This document shows, in pieces, positions 30,819 to 33,409 of a stretch of DNA of 33,409 nt; position 1 is the stretch's first letter; each line of letters opens with the position of its first letter. The stretch lies in the NCBI RefSeq assembly GCF_001557115.1, contig NZ_LSKQ01000156.1, positions 1-33,409 of the forward strand. The letters are read 5' to 3'. Both the position numbers and the translations under genes were made by a program. Under the pieces are notes generated by a model. That model saw nothing but the letters and a program-made list of their open reading frames with translations, did no database searches and was not told the origin of the DNA. The DNA is from Erythrobacter sp. CCH5-A1 (GTDB lineage Bacteria; Pseudomonadota; Alphaproteobacteria; Sphingomonadales; Sphingomonadaceae).

Positions 30819-31457
30819 ATGACCGCAGACCCGGCCCTCTCCGGCCTCACCGGCACCATCCTCCACGACGAGGTCGTCCCCGCGCGCGCGCCGTGGCTGC
30901 ACCACGTGAAGCAGGGCGAGGTGCTGCGGATAGTCGATCTGGAAGGCAACCAGGCGGTCGATTTCCTGATCTATTCCGCCGCCGACGATGCCGAGCGCTA
31001 TTCGGCGCAGGATACGGTCGCGGCGCAAGGCAACCTGTTCCTGCGCACCGGCAGCGTGCTGCTCTCGAACGAGGGCAATGCGCTGATGACCATCGTCGAT
31101 TCCGCGGTCGAATATCACGATACGATCGGGGGCGCCTGTTCGTGCGAAAGCAACACCTTGCGCTACGGACATCACACGAGGCATCAACACGCCTGCGTCG
31201 ACAATTTTCTCGAGGCCAACCTCACGCAAGGGCGCGGGAAGCGCGATATTGTCAGCAATATCAACTTCTTCATGAACGTTCCTGTCGAGGATGACGGCAC
31301 CCTCGGCATCGTCGACGGGATTTCGGCGCCCGGCCTCACGGTCGACCTCAGGGCCGAGATGGACGTGATCGTCGTCGTCTCCAATTGCCCGCAGATCAAC
31401 AACCCCTGCAACGGCTTCAACCCGACGCCGGTGCGCATGATTGTCGCGGCGGGATGA
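30819..31457 (+). CDS. Urea-carboxylase-associated protein 2 (DUF1989), likely carboxyguanidine deiminase subunit
   Basis: 212 residues, type UAAP2 of the DUF1989 family. It shows LRIVDLEGNQAVDFLIYSA, YHDTIGGACSCESNTLRYGHH, HACVDNFLEANLTQGRGKRDI, NFFMNVPVEDDGTLGIVDG and VVVSNCPQINNPCNGFNPTP. The conserved Cys and His residues suggest a metal site. It is a paralogue of the preceding gene, and the two are thought to act as a heteromer that removes ammonia from carboxyguanidine to give allophanate. The ATG at 30819 has only a weak ribosome site. Its stop overlaps the start of the carboxylase (ATGA), so the genes are translationally coupled. Confidence 0.85.
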   Translation: MTADPALSGLTGTILHDEVVPARAPWLHHVKQGEVLRIVDLEGNQAVDFLIYSAADDAERYSAQDTVAAQGNLFLRTGSVLLSNEGNALMTIVDSAVEYHDTIGGACSCESNTLRYGHHTRHQHACVDNFLEANLTQGRGKRDIVSNINFFMNVPVEDDGTLGIVDGISAPGLTVDLRAEMDVIVVVSNCPQINNPCNGFNPTPVRMIVAAG

Positions 31458-33409
31458 CGTTCGACACCGTCCTCATCGCCAACCGGGGCGCGATCGCGAC
31501 GCGGATCATCCGCACGGCGAAGCGCATGGGGCTCAGGACGGTGGCGGTCTACTCGGACGCCGACGCGGGCTCGCTCCATGTCAGTGCAGCGGACGCGGCG
31601 TTGTGCATCGGGCCGGGGCCGGCGGCGCTCTCCTATCTCAATGTCGAGGCGATCCTTGCGGCGGCGAAGGCAACGGGGGCGGGCGCGATCCACCCCGGCT
31701 ACGGCTTTCTCGCGGAGAATGCCGAGTTCGCGGAAAGCTGCGCGGCGGCGGGCATCGCCTTCATCGGGCCGACGCCTCAGAACATCCGCACCTTCGGTCT
31801 CAAGCACTCCGCCCGCGCGCTGGCCGAGGCGCACGGGCTCCCGCTCGCCCCGGGCACCGGGCTGCTCACCGGCGCGGACGAGGCGGCGGAAGCAGCGTCG
31901 CGGATCGGCTATCCCGTCATCCTCAAGGCCACCGCAGGCGGCGGCGGCATCGGCATGCGCATCTGCGAGAGCGAGGCGCAGGTGCGCGAGGGTCTTGCCG
32001 CGGTGATGCGCCAGGGCGAGGCGAGTTTTGGCGATGCGGGCGTCTTCCTCGAACGCTATGTCCCCCGCGCGCGCCATCTCGAAGTGCAGATTTTTGGTGA
32101 TGGCAAGGGTAGGGTGATGGCGCTGGGCGAGCGCGACTGCTCGCTGCAACGCCGCAACCAGAAGGTGGTGGAAGAGGCCCCCGCGCCCTGCCTTTCCGAT
32201 GCCAAACGCGCCGAGCTGATCGCCGCCGCTGTGCGCCTCGGGGAGGCGGCGGGGTATCTCTCCGCAGGCACGGTCGAATTCCTCTACGATGCGGCGCGCG
32301 AGGACTTCTTCTTCCTCGAGATGAACACCCGCCTCCAGGTCGAACACGGCGTCACCGAGGAGGTGACCGGGATCGACCTTGTCGAGTGGATGATCCGCGG
32401 CGCGGCGGGCGATTTCGCGATGCTGGACGCCCCCGCGCCCGCAACGCGCGGCCATAGTGTACAGGTCAGGCTCTACGCCGAAGACCCGGCGCAGGACTAC
32501 CGGCCGACCACCGGCACGCTCACCAATGTCGCCTTCCCCGAGGACATTCGCGCCGAGACCTGGGTGATGGCCGGCAGCGAGGTCAGCGCCTTTTACGATC
32601 CGATGCTGGCGAAGCTGATCACGAAGGGCGCGACCCGCGAAGAGGCGATCGCGAATATGCAGGCCGCGCTCGATGCCTCCCGCGTCGACGGAATCGAAAC
32701 CAATCTCAGGTGGCTGCGCGCGGTGGTACGGCACGCGGGTTTCACCTCCGGCAATGTCTCCACCCGGCTGCTCGAAGGCGTTGCCCACCAGCGTCGCGCG
32801 ATCCGGGTGATCGGCGGGGGGACGGCAACTTCGGTGCAGGACTGGCCCGGACGCCTCGGGCTGTGGAACGTGGGCGTGCCGCCGAGCGGGCCGATGGACG
32901 ACCTTTCCTTCCGCCTTGGCAACCGCATCCTCGGCAACCCCGAGGGCATGGCGGGCCTCGAAGTCACGGCGAGCGGCCCGACGCTGTTGTTCGAGGCCGG
33001 GGCGACGATCTGCCTCACCGGCGCGGATTTCGGGGCGACCATCGACGGCCAGCCTGCCCCGCGCGGAGAGCCGCTCCGGGTCGCCGCCGGCCAGACCCTC
33101 GCGATGGGGCGCGCCAGCGGCGGGGGGATGCGCGGCTATATCCTGGTCGCCGGCGGACTCGATGTGGTGCCCTATCTCGGCAGCGCGAGCACCTTCACGC
33201 TCGGCCAGTTCGGCGGCCCCGCCGCGCGCGCGCTGGTGGCGGGGGATGTGCTGCATCTGGGTGAGGGGGCGGTGGGCGAACCTACCTCCGCGTCGCTCCC
33301 GGCGCTCACCCGCGAATGGCAAATCCGCGTCCTCTACGGCCCGCACGGCGCGCCCGACTTCTTCACCCCCGCCGACATCGCCACCTTCCTCGAAGCCGAG
33401 TGGCAGGGG
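31454..33409 (+). CDS. Biotin-dependent urea/guanidine carboxylase (5' part, runs off the window)
   Basis: 652 codons are present and the frame is open to the edge; family members are about 1200 residues. Residues 1 to about 450 are a biotin carboxylase domain: LIANRGAIATRIIRTAKRMG, HPGYGFLAENAEFAE, the ATP-grasp GGGGIGMR, RDCSLQRRNQKVVEEAP and EMNTRLQVEHGVTEEVTG. From about residue 454 comes the AHS2/KipA-type carboxyltransferase domain (GGGTATSVQDWPGRLG, VPPSGPMDDLSFRLGNRILG). The remaining carboxyltransferase half and the biotin carrier lie outside. Urea and guanidine carboxylases differ in the missing active-site half, so specificity cannot be read here; the two DUF1989 neighbours favour guanidine. 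Confidence 0.9.
   Translation, partial: MTFDTVLIANRGAIATRIIRTAKRMGLRTVAVYSDADAGSLHVSAADAALCIGPGPAALSYLNVEAILAAAKATGAGAIHPGYGFLAENAEFAESCAAAGIAFIGPTPQNIRTFGLKHSARALAEAHGLPLAPGTGLLTGADEAAEAASRIGYPVILKATAGGGGIGMRICESEAQVREGLAAVMRQGEASFGDAGVFLERYVPRARHLEVQIFGDGKGRVMALGERDCSLQRRNQKVVEEAPAPCLSDAKRAELIAAAVRLGEAAGYLSAGTVEFLYDAAREDFFFLEMNTRLQVEHGVTEEVTGIDLVEWMIRGAAGDFAMLDAPAPATRGHSVQVRLYAEDPAQDYRPTTGTLTNVAFPEDIRAETWVMAGSEVSAFYDPMLAKLITKGATREEAIANMQAALDASRVDGIETNLRWLRAVVRHAGFTSGNVSTRLLEGVAHQRRAIRVIGGGTATSVQDWPGRLGLWNVGVPPSGPMDDLSFRLGNRILGNPEGMAGLEVTASGPTLLFEAGATICLTGADFGATIDGQPAPRGEPLRVAAGQTLAMGRASGGGMRGYILVAGGLDVVPYLGSASTFTLGQFGGPAARALVAGDVLHLGEGAVGEPTSASLPALTREWQIRVLYGPHGAPDFFTPADIATFLEAEWQG

Noticed and set aside
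27816..33346. Long minus-strand open frames (702 and 720 codons) opposite the ABC and carboxylase genes
   Set aside because: Antisense shadows of well-recognised plus-strand genes with no domain resemblance.
1..33409. CRISPR array, insertion sequence, rRNA or complete tRNA
   Set aside because: No regularly spaced repeats, transposase domains, rRNA stretches or full cloverleaf were seen on either strand.

Overview
This is a high-GC chromosomal window that reads as an alphaproteobacterium, most likely Sphingomonadales (Erythrobacter/Porphyrobacter-like). The support is a sphingomonad-style TonB-dependent receptor ('IVTARR' after the signal peptide), the bacteriochlorophyll genes bchE and bchJ, and alphaproteobacterial NO-handling genes. 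The taxon is an inference; no rRNA or other marker gene is present.

Positions 1-5400 hold a nitric oxide / nitrogen oxide module. It contains the start of a divergent mobA cut by the window edge, nnrS, nnrU, an HPP-CBS membrane protein, a cupin, an NsrR-like Rrf2 regulator, and a group III truncated haemoglobin coupled to a small membrane protein. Positions 5550-7830 hold bchE-bchJ, preceded by an FnrL/FixK-type box. Together these genes suggest oxygen- and NO-responsive control of low-oxygen physiology.

Positions 7831-9682 look like a decayed accessory zone. It has AT-rich patches, an 18-bp perfect palindrome, an orphan Xre/MbcA/ParS antitoxin, a ParD antitoxin whose ParE partner is not intact, and a sequence like the 3' end of a tRNA-Ser gene (possible attachment-site scar). 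Positions 9683-13107 carry an ECF sigma factor, a VWA lipoprotein and a TPR membrane protein; the last two share linker motifs. Positions 13207-13469 encode two tandem 37-residue single-span peptides that are clear paralogues.

Positions 13680-25522 are a catabolic regulon under a GntR/FCD regulator. The leftward operon is HMG-CoA-lyase-like, HyuA, HyuB, class III CoA-transferase and isochorismatase-fold hydrolase, with stop/start overlaps at its distal end. The rightward operon is an Asp/Glu/hydantoin-racemase-fold protein (both usual catalytic Cys positions replaced), two NTF2-like proteins and a TonB-dependent receptor. Identical TTGTATACAA palindromes lie upstream of both operons. The substrate is not apparent.

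Positions 25611-33409 hold a beta-propeller lipoprotein divergent from an ABC importer, a NikR-fold regulator, two urea-carboxylase-associated (DUF1989) proteins and the first half of a biotin-dependent urea/guanidine carboxylase running off the edge. This matches the carboxylase/carboxyguanidine-deiminase route for guanidine nitrogen. The regulator has lost three of the four NikR nickel ligands. A 7-12-7 inverted repeat (TATTACG-N12-CGTAATA) occurs both in the divergent promoter and just ahead of the regulator gene, so this module appears to be controlled by a protein operator; I found no guanidine riboswitch.
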